NCBI GenBank assembly: GCA_027311485.1
Contig: DAICYU010000129.1
Location: forward strand, 1 to 8,932
Reading direction: 5' to 3'
Source of the DNA: Acetobacteraceae bacterium
Lineage (GTDB): Bacteria > Pseudomonadota > Alphaproteobacteria > Acetobacterales > Acetobacteraceae
Length of the DNA stretch: 8,932 bases
The notes beneath the pieces were generated by a model. That model saw only the letters and a program-made list of their open reading frames with translations. It did not search any database and was not told the DNA's origin. Every line of letters begins with the position of its first letter. Position 1 is the first letter of the stretch. Below, one piece after another: positions 1 to 5,718 of this stretch. A program made the position numbers and the translations under genes.

Positions 1-2
1 TG

Positions 3-428
3 CTGCGTGGTGAAGCGCCTGAGGCTGCTCCCGCTGCGCCTGCGCCTGCGCCAGTCCCGACCCCGTGGCCCGAGGCGGCTCCTGTAGGTCGCATCCATCG
101 CGACGACATCGCCCGTGCCGTGCTCGCCGCCATGCGGCAGGACCGCGCGCCCGGCCGGCGGGTGCTGAACCTGGCGGATGACGAACCGTCCGAAAGCGCC
201 GCCGTGGTCACCGAGGCGGCGGCGCTGCTGGGCATCCAGCCGCCGCCCGAGGTGCGGTATGAGGATGCGCTGCCGGCCATGAGCCCGATGGCGCGCAGTT
301 TCTGGGCGGAAAACCGCAGGATCGCCAGCGCCAAGACCAAGGCGGCGCTGGGCATCGACTGGCTGTACCCGTCCTATCGGGAGGGGCTACGCGCCATCCT
401 CAAGCAAGGCGGCGACAGTCTGGCATAG
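3..428 (+). CDS. YeeZ-like SDR family NAD(P)-dependent epimerase/oxidoreductase, C-terminal part (5' end outside window)
   Basis: The reading frame is open from base 3 to the TAG at 426-428 and gives about 141 residues. The stretch GRIHRDDIARAVLAAM, then a segment resembling the family's usual NVCDDEP (here NLADDEPSES), and later SPMARSFWAENRRIA followed by YPSYREGLRAI, match the C-terminal half of atypical short-chain dehydrogenases of the YeeZ type (NAD-dependent epimerase/dehydratase superfamily). The Rossmann cofactor site and catalytic residues must lie upstream of the window, so the substrate cannot be judged. Just before the conserved RIH segment there is an Ala/Pro-rich stretch (about residues 4-30 of the visible part) where homologues usually have a short loop; it is encoded partly by a CTGCGC hexanucleotide repeat. 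The gene overlaps the convergent hydrolase gene by 42 bases. Family assignment is good; the function is unresolved. Confidence 0.8.
   Translation: MRGEAPEAAPAAPAPAPVPTPWPEAAPVGRIHRDDIARAVLAAMRQDRAPGRRVLNLADDEPSESAAVVTEAAALLGIQPPPEVRYEDALPAMSPMARSFWAENRRIASAKTKAALGIDWLYPSYREGLRAILKQGGDSLA
34..52 (+). repeat. CTGCGC hexanucleotide repeat, three copies plus one base
   Basis: Three exact tandem copies of CTGCGC lie inside the SDR gene and encode part of an alternating Ala-Pro run. A six-base unit keeps the frame, so length changes would alter the loop without breaking the protein. Confidence 0.75.
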
Positions 429-1142
429 CAGCGCCAGATCGGCCGGGCGGGACAGCCGGTGGTCGCCGTCCTTGACCAGGATGGTCCGGGCATCAGCCGA
501 TTCGACCTGTTCGGCGATCTTCAGCGCCAGTTGCCAGGGCACGTCGGGGTCGGCCTGCCCATGCAGCAGCCGGACCGGACACCGGATGGCCACGCGGCCG
601 GTCAGCACCCGGTGGTTGGCGCCGTCTTCGATCAGCTTGCGGGTGATCGGCGTCGGCTCCCCATACTGGCTGGGGATATTCAGCACGCCGTCGCGCATCA
701 GGATGGCCCGTTCCGCGGGCATCATGGACTCCCACATCAGGTCCTGGGTGAAGTCCGGCGCCGCGGCGATGCCGACCAGCGCGGCCACGCGCTCCGGCCG
801 GGCCAGCGCGGTCAGCAGGGCGATCCAGCCGCCCATGGAGGAGCCGACCAGGATCAGCTTCCCGCTGGTCAATGTGTCGATGACCGTCAGCGCATCCGAT
901 GCCCAGGCGCCGATGGTGCCGTCCAGGAACTCACCGCCGCTGGTGCCGTGTCCGGAATAATCGAAGCGCAGCATGGCCTGGCCGCGTGCGGCGGCAAACG
1001 CGGCCAGCGCGGTGGCCTTGTCGCCGGTCATGTCGCTGCGGAAACCGGGCAGGAAGACGATCGTCGGGTCCCGTCCTGCCACCCGTTGCCAGGCAAGTTC
1101 GATCCCGTCGCCGCGATCGAGGCGGCCGCTGGTCTGGTTCAT
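387..1142 (-). CDS. alpha/beta hydrolase (serine hydrolase, esterase/thioesterase-like)
   Basis: This 251-residue protein has the features of a single-domain alpha/beta hydrolase. An early strand and oxyanion-hole region reads TIVFLPGFRSDM (about residues 27-38), followed by FDYSGHGTSGG (60-70). The nucleophile elbow is G-S-S-M-G with Ser102. The likely acid is Asp198 in HGQADPDVP, and the catalytic His is His228 in KDGDHRLS. The full triad is present, so it should be active. The overall pattern resembles ABHD10-like or carboxylesterase/palmitoyl-thioesterase-like bacterial hydrolases, but the substrate cannot be told. There is no signal peptide, so it is probably cytoplasmic. The ATG at 1140-1142 lacks a strong Shine-Dalgarno sequence, yet the protein begins close to the first beta strand as expected. 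Its 3' end overlaps the convergent SDR gene by 42 bases, and it is divergent from the glycosyltransferase gene. Confidence 0.9.
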   Translation of the reverse strand: MNQTSGRLDRGDGIELAWQRVAGRDPTIVFLPGFRSDMTGDKATALAAFAAARGQAMLRFDYSGHGTSGGEFLDGTIGAWASDALTVIDTLTSGKLILVGSSMGGWIALLTALARPERVAALVGIAAAPDFTQDLMWESMMPAERAILMRDGVLNIPSQYGEPTPITRKLIEDGANHRVLTGRVAIRCPVRLLHGQADPDVPWQLALKIAEQVESADARTILVKDGDHRLSRPADLALLCQTVAALLEDGA

Positions 1143-1322
1143 GTGCTGCGGTGATCCATTTGAGTTCAGGTCCCGAAAACAGCCGGTTCAATGGGACGGG
1201 ACCAGAGGCACGATCCGGGGGCGCGCTGGTTTCCGCCGACCCGCCCTTTCTCCGCCGCCGCGAACGCGGCAATAAGCGCGGCGACGCCGATGCTACCGAT
1301 GCCCGGTCCCAACAGCAATCTC
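1143..1322. other. divergent intergenic region, hydrolase / glycosyltransferase
   Basis: About 180 bases separate the start of the hydrolase gene (-) from the likely start of the glycosyltransferase (+). It should hold both promoters, but I see no clear -35/-10 pair, operator or terminator. The glycosyltransferase frame stays open upstream to an ATG at 1191, but the extra Pro/Ala/Arg-rich residues do not look like part of the enzyme. On the minus strand, 1324 down to 1166 encodes a possible 52-residue peptide with one hydrophobic N-terminal segment (see findings). Its codon use is less G/C-biased than that of the real genes, so I do not call it a gene. Confidence 0.5.
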
Positions 1323-2471
1323 ATGAGACGCATGCACCCTGCCCCCGACGCGCCCGTCATCCTGCAAGTCCTCCCTTCTCTGGTCACCGGCGGAGTCGAG
1401 CGCGGCACGGTCGAAATCACCGAGGCGATCGCCGGCGCGGAAGGCACCGCCCTGGTGGCCAGTGCCGGCGGCCCGATGGTGGCGATGATCGAGCATGCTG
1501 GCGGCACGCACGTCACCCTGCCACTGAAAACGAAGTCCCCGCTGGCCATCTGGCGCAATGCCGGTTTGCTGGAGGCGGTGATCCGCGAGCGCAAGGTGTC
1601 GCTGGTACACGCGCGGTCCCGCGCGCCGGCCTGGTCCGCCTGGATCGCCTCCCAGCGCACCGGGGTTCCGTTCGTCACCACGTATCACGGAACGTATGAC
1701 GAAAGCCTGCCGCTGAAGCGCTGCTACAACGCGGTGATGGCGCGCGGGCGGATCGTCATCGCCGCCAGCCAGTTCATCGCCGATCTGGTGATGCGGCAAC
1801 ACGGGGTGGACCCGGCGCGGATCAGGGTCATTCCCCGCGGCGTCGATCCCGCCGTGTTCGATCCGGACATCGTCTCCGGCACGCGCATTGCCCGGCTGGC
1901 CGAGGAATGGCGGCTGCCCGAGGCAATGAAAATCGTCATGCTGCCGGGCCGACTGACCGCCTGGAAGGGCCACACCGTACTGCTGGAAGCCATCGCCCGG
2001 CTGGGCCGGCCCGACGTCGTCGCCGTGCTGGTCGGCTCCCACCAGGGTCGGCACCGCTATGCGCAGGAATTGACCGACCGCGCGGCCCGGCTTGGCATCG
2101 CCGAGCAGGTGCGGATGGTCGGGCCGTGCGGCGATATGCCGGCGGCGCTGTGCCTGGCGGATGTGGTGGTGCATGCCTCGGTGAAGCCCGAGGCGTTCGG
2201 CCGCGTCGTCATCGAAGCGCAGGCCATGGCTCGGCCGGTCGTCGCATCCGACCTCGGCGGCCCGGTGGAAACCGTGCGGCAGAATGAGACCGGGTGGCGG
2301 GTGCAACCGAATGATCCCGCCGCGCTGGCCGAGGCGATCGCGGTGGCCCTGGACCTGTCCCCCGAAGCCCGCGCCGCCCTGGGCGCACGGGCCCGCGCGT
2401 CGGTGCCGACGGTGCGCGCCATGCAGGACGCCACACTCGATGTCTATGAGACAGTCCTGCGCTCAGCCTGA
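1323..2471 (+). CDS. GT4-family glycosyltransferase (GT-B fold)
   Basis: The 382-residue protein shows GT4 architecture. An N-terminal Rossmann domain opens with ILQVLPSLVTGGVERGTVEI, whose GG (residues 23-24) is the usual glycine-rich donor/acceptor loop. It continues through TYHGTYD (about 121-126) and IPRGVD (170-175). The C-terminal nucleotide-sugar domain starts at LPGRLTAWKGH (about 207-217) and carries the E-x7-E motif as EAFGRVVIE, with Glu290 and Glu298. The enzyme should transfer a sugar from a nucleotide donor to a lipid- or saccharide-linked acceptor at the inner face of the membrane, in envelope polysaccharide or LPS assembly. Donor and acceptor are unknown. The start is uncertain: ATG at 1323 or 1332 both fit, neither has a strong ribosome binding site, and the frame is open back to 1191. 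No other glycan gene is nearby, so it appears as a stand-alone unit. Confidence 0.88.
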   Translation: MRRMHPAPDAPVILQVLPSLVTGGVERGTVEITEAIAGAEGTALVASAGGPMVAMIEHAGGTHVTLPLKTKSPLAIWRNAGLLEAVIRERKVSLVHARSRAPAWSAWIASQRTGVPFVTTYHGTYDESLPLKRCYNAVMARGRIVIAASQFIADLVMRQHGVDPARIRVIPRGVDPAVFDPDIVSGTRIARLAEEWRLPEAMKIVMLPGRLTAWKGHTVLLEAIARLGRPDVVAVLVGSHQGRHRYAQELTDRAARLGIAEQVRMVGPCGDMPAALCLADVVVHASVKPEAFGRVVIEAQAMARPVVASDLGGPVETVRQNETGWRVQPNDPAALAEAIAVALDLSPEARAALGARARASVPTVRAMQDATLDVYETVLRSA

Positions 2472-2473
2472 CG

Positions 2474-2498
2474 GGCGCGGATAGCGCCGGCCTTTTTT
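2474..2498 (+). terminator. candidate intrinsic terminator after the glycosyltransferase
   Basis: GGCGC (2474-2478) and GCGCC (2484-2488) form a 5-bp stem around a GGATA loop just past the stop codon at 2471. A run of six T (2493-2498) follows after GGCC. The stem is short and the T tract begins four bases after it, so this is plausible rather than strong. Confidence 0.45.
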
Positions 2499-2520
2499 GC
2501 CCCGGCGGCAACGCGCGCCA

Positions 2521-2548
2521 TTGAAAATCGTTCTGGATTGCGTAGGTA
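2521..2548 (+). promoter_or_regulatory. sigma70-like promoter candidate for the small secreted protein gene
   Basis: TTGAAA (2521-2526) resembles a -35 box, and TAGGTA (2543-2548), 16 bases further, a weak -10 box. The stretch is noticeably more A/T-rich than its surroundings and sits between a terminator candidate and a gene with a strong ribosome binding site. It is a visual match only. Confidence 0.35.
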
Positions 2549-2558
2549 CAAGGACTTC

Positions 2559-2564
2559 GGGAGG
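2559..2564 (+). promoter_or_regulatory. strong ribosome binding site that sets the start of the secreted protein
   Basis: GGGAGG lies six bases before the ATG at 2571. The frame is open further upstream to 2538, but this site and the signal peptide that begins at 2571 fix the start. Confidence 0.75.
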
Positions 2565-2570
2565 ATGACA

Positions 2571-2876
2571 ATGCGCCTGCATGTCCTTGTGGCAATCGCC
2601 ATTTGTGCTTCCACCGCCGGAGCGTTCGTACCCGGGGCATTCGCACAGAGCTCCAACACCTCAAACGTGCCGGCCGCGATCGGCAATCGTGCCAATGGCC
2701 TCAGCTATCAGCCCACCCCCAATGAGGTGGAGCCGCGCGAGAAAGCTGCTGGCCTGGCGCCAGATGCTGCGCAGCAGCGGCGTACCAACGATGAGCTGTG
2801 GCGCCTGGATGCCCAGGCATTGAAGCGTGAGGGACTGAGCGCCAAGAGCGTGCCGAACAATCCGAACGCCGAATAG
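2571..2876 (+). CDS. small secreted/periplasmic protein of unknown function
   Basis: I do not recognise a named family. The 101-residue product starts with MRLH and a hydrophobic stretch of about 15 residues (VLVAIAICASTAGAF). A signal-peptidase I site of the A-x-A type (AFA, then Gln26) follows. Cys12 does not sit in a proper lipobox, so a lipoprotein is unlikely. The mature part is about 76 residues, polar, rich in Asn, Pro, Ala, Glu and Arg, with no cysteine and no membrane segment. Its second half (DAAQQRRTNDELWRLDAQAL) could form an amphipathic helix, and the C-terminus is Asn/Pro-rich. The start at 2571 is set by GGGAGG six bases upstream. The gene stands alone between the glycosyltransferase terminator and the convergent mmcB. 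Real coding is likely because the signal peptide, ribosome binding site and promoter-like sequence agree. Confidence 0.75.
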   Translation: MRLHVLVAIAICASTAGAFVPGAFAQSSNTSNVPAAIGNRANGLSYQPTPNEVEPREKAAGLAPDAAQQRRTNDELWRLDAQALKREGLSAKSVPNNPNAE

Positions 2877-2891
2877 GCTGCCGAAGCGGCC
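2876..2891. other. short hairpin at the end of the secreted-protein gene
   Basis: GGCTGC (2876-2881) and GCGGCC (2886-2891) can form a 6-bp stem including one G-T pair, closed by a CGAA loop. It begins on the last base of the stop codon. No T tract follows on the plus strand, so it may only stabilise or weakly end transcripts in the convergent gap between this gene and mmcB. Confidence 0.3.
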
Positions 2892-2935
2892 GGGTAATCC
2901 GCGCCGTCCAGCCGTTGGCAATCAGTCGTCGCCGC

Positions 2936-3406
2936 TCAGTCGTCGTTCAGGCCGAGGGCGAGATCCGCGACCCCCATCGGGTCCTCGGCCGCGGCAAGCC
3001 GGCCGGCGGCCAGCCATGCAAAGCGTTCCAGCAGCGCCTTGCGACGGGGCGCGCTCAGCCGTACGACGACGGGTTCCCGCAGCAAATCGGCCTCTCGCCC
3101 CGCGCAGATGATCAGCCCGGTTTCAACGGGCAGGACGCCGTGCGGAAACTCATGATCGACGGCAAAGAAGAACTGGTCGCAGAACGGCTGGTATTCCGTC
3201 CATTTGTCATCGGCCAGGTAATCGCGAATGCCGGACTTCACCTCGATGCAGGCAAAGCCGCCACGCGGCTGCAGCGCCAGGATATCCGCCCGCCGCCCGT
3301 TCGCCAGCGTGACTTCGTGCAGCGGCGCCCAGCCCAGGCGCAGGCACAGCCGAGCGGCGGCGCGGCGGATGGCTGCGGTGCGCTCGGGGAAGGACAGGCC
3401 GTCCAT
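2936..3406 (-). CDS. mmcB: MmcB family DNA repair protein (PD-(D/E)XK nuclease-like)
   Basis: The 156-residue protein matches the MmcB family (formerly DUF1052), whose Caulobacter member is an SOS-regulated gene involved in mitomycin C resistance. The nuclease-like core is visible: GRRADILAL with Asp41, then FACIEVKSG with Glu55 and Lys57, giving the D...E-x-K signature. It is followed by the family's KWTEYQPFCDQFFFAV (68-83), LPVETGLIIC (92-101) and RRKALLERFA (121-130). It should act on damaged DNA in the cytoplasm; the exact substrate is unknown for the family. It is the last gene of the minus-strand operon. Its ATG overlaps the TGA of the pterin dehydratase gene by one base (TGATG), and no Shine-Dalgarno sequence precedes it, so translation probably depends on coupling. 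No alphaproteobacterial LexA box (GTTC-N7-GTTC) is visible near the gene or the operon leader. Confidence 0.92.
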   Translation of the reverse strand: MDGLSFPERTAAIRRAAARLCLRLGWAPLHEVTLANGRRADILALQPRGGFACIEVKSGIRDYLADDKWTEYQPFCDQFFFAVDHEFPHGVLPVETGLIICAGREADLLREPVVVRLSAPRRKALLERFAWLAAGRLAAAEDPMGVADLALGLNDD

Positions 3407-3720
3407 CAGGGCGCCATGGAGGGGACCGAAGCCGGGATCAGGGCGTCGATCGCCTGGGCCAGTTCCAGGTCGCGGTCGGACATGCCGCCGACGTCATGGG
3501 TGGTGAGTTCGATGCGCACCGTGTTCCAGACGTTGAACCATTCCGGGTGATGGTCGAGTTTCTCGGCCAGCAGCGCGACGCGGCTCATGAAGCCCCAGGC
3601 CTCGCTGAAATTGGCGAACTTGAACTCGCGGCGGATCGCGTCGCGGTCCAGGGCAGGCGTCCATTGCGGGACCAGCGTGCCCAGGTTGCTCCGTTCCGCA
3701 TCGGTCAGGCGGGTTGCCAT
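3406..3720 (-). CDS. phhB: 4a-hydroxytetrahydrobiopterin dehydratase (pterin-4a-carbinolamine dehydratase, PCD)
   Basis: The 104-residue protein has normal family length and the signature [16 protein letters not shown] followed by [14 protein letters not shown]. Visible key residues are Glu53, His57, His58, Pro59, Trp61, His75, Asp76 and the downstream Asp. The enzyme dehydrates 4a-hydroxytetrahydropterin, the product of aromatic amino acid hydroxylases, so that the cofactor can be recycled; bacterial homologues also occur without a hydroxylase. None is seen in this window, so its local role may be more general pterin recycling or may be unrelated to phenylalanine. It starts at ATG 3720 with GGAGG five bases upstream. 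That site lies inside the end of the preceding gene, one base away, and the stop overlaps the start of mmcB. The gene symbol follows common usage for the family. Confidence 0.93.
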   Translation of the reverse strand: MATRLTDAERSNLGTLVPQWTPALDRDAIRREFKFANFSEAWGFMSRVALLAEKLDHHPEWFNVWNTVRIELTTHDVGGMSDRDLELAQAIDALIPASVPSMAP

Positions 3721-3721
3721 G

Positions 3722-4858
3722 TCATCCTCCGGTCAGGCGTTGCATATCGTCCAGCGCATCGGCGAACTCGGTCATGAAGCCTTCGACCACCTGCCGGCAG
3801 CTTGGCACGGATTCCACCAGCCCGACGCCCTGCCCGACGAAGTAGCTGACCAACGGCCGAGCGGTGTCGTTGCCGGCCTCCACCGCCTTGTTCACCCGCG
3901 CCATCGCCGGCTCCGACAGGATGCCCTGCAACGGCATCGGCAGCGGGCCAGGACTGTCCGGCCCTTCCCACGCATCGGTCCAGGCGGAGCGCAACTGCCG
4001 GGCCGGCTTGCCGGTGCGCCCGCGGGACCGGACGGTGTCGCGGGAACGTGCGGCCACCATCTTCTCCCGGAACGCCGGCGTCGTCTCGGCTTCCGTGGTG
4101 GCGAGCCAGACCGAGCCGGTCCAGGCCCCGGCCGCGCCCATCGCCATGCAGCCGGCCATCTGCCGCCCGGTCATGATACCGCCGGCCGCCAGCACGGGCA
4201 CCCGGCCGCGCACGGCGCGCAGCACCTCGGGCAGCAGCACCATTGTCGAGACCTCCCCGCAATGGCCGCCGGCCTCGGTGCCCTGGGCGATAATGATGTC
4301 CACCCCTGCGGCGACCTGGCGTTCGGCGTGTTCGCGCGCACCGACCAGGGCGGCGCAGGGAATGCCGTGGCGGCGGGCGCGTTCCAGCATCGACGCCGGC
4401 GGCACACCCAGGGCGTTGGCGATCAGCCGGATCGGGTGGCGGAAGGCGACATCCATCATCCGCTCACCGGTTTCCAACTGGTAGGACGGCGGGCGGTTGG
4501 GATCTTCCCGCTCATACGTGCCCTGCGTGGGGTCGACGCCGTGGCGGCGCAGCAGGTCGTGGACGAACTGCCGGTGCGTGTCGGGTACGCGGGTCATCAG
4601 ATCGGCCTGGGTGGCGCCGGCGCCGGTGCGGATCGACAGGTTTTCCGGGATCAGCAGATCGACGCCATAGGGCTTGCCGTCCACATGGGCGTCGATCCAG
4701 CTCAGCTCGGTTTCAAGCTGCTCCGGCGTGTAGCCCGACGCGCCGAACACGCCAAATCCCCCGGCTCGGCTGACCGCGGCGACGACATCGCGGCAATGGC
4801 TGAACGCCAGCAGCGGAAAGCCGATACCCAGCATTTTGCAGATTGGGGTGTCCATCAT
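3722..4858 (-). CDS. nitronate monooxygenase-like FMN-dependent TIM-barrel protein
   Basis: The 378-residue product belongs to the nitronate monooxygenase / 2-nitropropane dioxygenase family. Family members oxidise alkyl nitronates using FMN and oxygen, though many act on other substrates. The N-terminus reads [13 protein letters not shown], followed by [20 protein letters not shown] (about 29-48). [11 protein letters not shown] (about 191-201) holds the conserved His199. VPVLAAGGI (about 220-228) and [14 protein letters not shown] (about 241-254) correspond to the FMN-phosphate part of the barrel. [16 protein letters not shown] is the usual late segment. ATGATG at 4858-4853 offers two starts; I prefer 4858 because GGAGG lies ten bases upstream, and it gives a 4-base ATGA overlap with the methyltransferase stop. 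No signal peptide is seen, so it is cytoplasmic. Family is certain; the substrate is not. Confidence 0.9.
   Translation of the reverse strand: MMDTPICKMLGIGFPLLAFSHCRDVVAAVSRAGGFGVFGASGYTPEQLETELSWIDAHVDGKPYGVDLLIPENLSIRTGAGATQADLMTRVPDTHRQFVHDLLRRHGVDPTQGTYEREDPNRPPSYQLETGERMMDVAFRHPIRLIANALGVPPASMLERARRHGIPCAALVGAREHAERQVAAGVDIIIAQGTEAGGHCGEVSTMVLLPEVLRAVRGRVPVLAAGGIMTGRQMAGCMAMGAAGAWTGSVWLATTEAETTPAFREKMVAARSRDTVRSRGRTGKPARQLRSAWTDAWEGPDSPGPLPMPLQGILSEPAMARVNKAVEAGNDTARPLVSYFVGQGVGLVESVPSCRQVVEGFMTEFADALDDMQRLTGG
3726..3730 (-). promoter_or_regulatory. ribosome binding site of the PCD gene inside the preceding gene
   Basis: GGAGG on the minus strand, five bases before the ATG at 3720, lies within the last codons of the nitronate monooxygenase-like gene. 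It supports both the chosen start and co-transcription. Confidence 0.7.
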
Positions 4859-5673
4859 GGCCGCGGTTCCTCCGCCACCGTGCCACGGCACGCCCAGGCG
4901 ATCGCGGCGAAGGACCGGGGGCCATCCGGACGGTTGGCGAGGTAGCTCTGCCGCACATGGCCCTTCAGCAACTCGCGGTCGTCCTCATTCAGGCTGCCCA
5001 GCAACTGGCCGGGCGGCCCTTCGCCCAGGGTGAACGGGTGCCAGTAATCGTCGAAGGAGGCGAATTCCATGCGGATCAGCAACTCGGTCTGCTCGACATC
5101 CACCATGCCCAGCTCCCGCCACAGCGCCGCCATTTCCCCCGGCGCGTCCAGGCCGCGGAACAGCGGTCGCGGCTTGGCGTTCAGCCCCAGGATCCGCGCC
5201 GTATCGCTCAGCATCCGGGTGAACGGCAGGCCGCCGAAACTGTCCCACACGGCGGCGGTGACGGTGCCGCCCGGGCGCACGACGCGCTGCATCTGTTGCA
5301 CGGCCGAACGGCTGTCGGGGATGAATTGCAGGACGAGCATCGAGAAGGCGCGGTCGAAGCTGTTGTCCTCGAACGGCAGCGCGCAGGCATCCGCCTGCCG
5401 GATGGCGATTCGCGGGTCGGTGTTGCGGGACCGGGAGAAGTCCACATACGCCTGTGCGTAGTCGATGCCGGTGACCGAGGCGACATTGGCCGCGGCGGGC
5501 AGGGTGAACGTCAGGCTGCCGGTGCCGCAGCCGACATCCAGGACCCGGTCCCCATCCGCCAGCCCGCCGAAGCGGATCAGGTGCGGCGCCAACCGGCGGC
5601 TCCAGCGGCCCATCATCTGTTCGTAGGCGCTGGCGTTCTGTGCGTTGAACGTGGTCGTGGCGGTGCCTGACAA
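4855..5673 (-). CDS. class I SAM-dependent methyltransferase (UbiE/Methyltransf_11-like)
   Basis: The 272-residue protein carries the SAM-binding motif I VLDVGCGTGSLT (44-55) and the acidic residue after strand 2 (Asp71 in VTGIDYA). QADACALPFEDNSFD (93-107) and the post-motif MQRVVRPGGTVTAAVWD (128-144) follow. The opening segment YEQMMGRWSRRLAPHL is typical of a broad group of uncharacterised methyltransferases. The acceptor could be a small molecule; nothing in the sequence identifies it. The start is TTG at 5673, chosen because AAGGGAGGA sits directly upstream with good spacing, while the first in-frame ATG is 19 codons inside and would cut off conserved sequence. It follows the amidohydrolase gene by 45 bases, the widest gap in the operon, and its stop overlaps the next start by 4 bases. 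Confidence 0.9.
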   Translation of the reverse strand: MSGTATTTFNAQNASAYEQMMGRWSRRLAPHLIRFGGLADGDRVLDVGCGTGSLTFTLPAAANVASVTGIDYAQAYVDFSRSRNTDPRIAIRQADACALPFEDNSFDRAFSMLVLQFIPDSRSAVQQMQRVVRPGGTVTAAVWDSFGGLPFTRMLSDTARILGLNAKPRPLFRGLDAPGEMAALWRELGMVDVEQTELLIRMEFASFDDYWHPFTLGEGPPGQLLGSLNEDDRELLKGHVRQSYLANRPDGPRSFAAIAWACRGTVAEEPRP

Positions 5674-5677
5674 TGTT

Positions 5678-5686
5678 TCCTCCCTT
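5678..5686 (-). promoter_or_regulatory. strong ribosome binding site that decides a TTG start
   Basis: AAGGGAGGA on the minus strand, with its GGAGG core five bases before TTG (5673), is the strongest Shine-Dalgarno sequence in the operon. A strong site could compensate for the weak start codon. Confidence 0.75.
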
Positions 5687-5718
5687 CGCCGGTTCGTCCG
5701 GTCGTAAATCGTTCGGCC

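Noticed and set aside
1191..1322. N-terminal extension of the glycosyltransferase to ATG 1191
   Set aside because: The 44 extra residues are Pro/Ala/Arg-rich, and GT4 enzymes normally begin just before the first beta strand. No ribosome binding site supports 1191.
1293..2306. Minus-strand open frame of 337 codons under the glycosyltransferase
   Set aside because: Its His/Arg/Gly/Gln-rich composition is typical of an antisense shadow; the plus-strand GT4 motifs explain this DNA.
3587..4945. Long plus-strand open frame of 452 codons
   Set aside because: It lies antisense to the well-supported nitronate monooxygenase-like gene, has no recognisable domain, and is the kind of open frame that GC-rich genes produce on the opposite strand.
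5692..5714. Two GTTC motifs in the gap before the methyltransferase, as a possible LexA box
   Set aside because: The alphaproteobacterial LexA box is GTTC-N7-GTTC; here the spacing is 15 bases, and the site is inside the operon.
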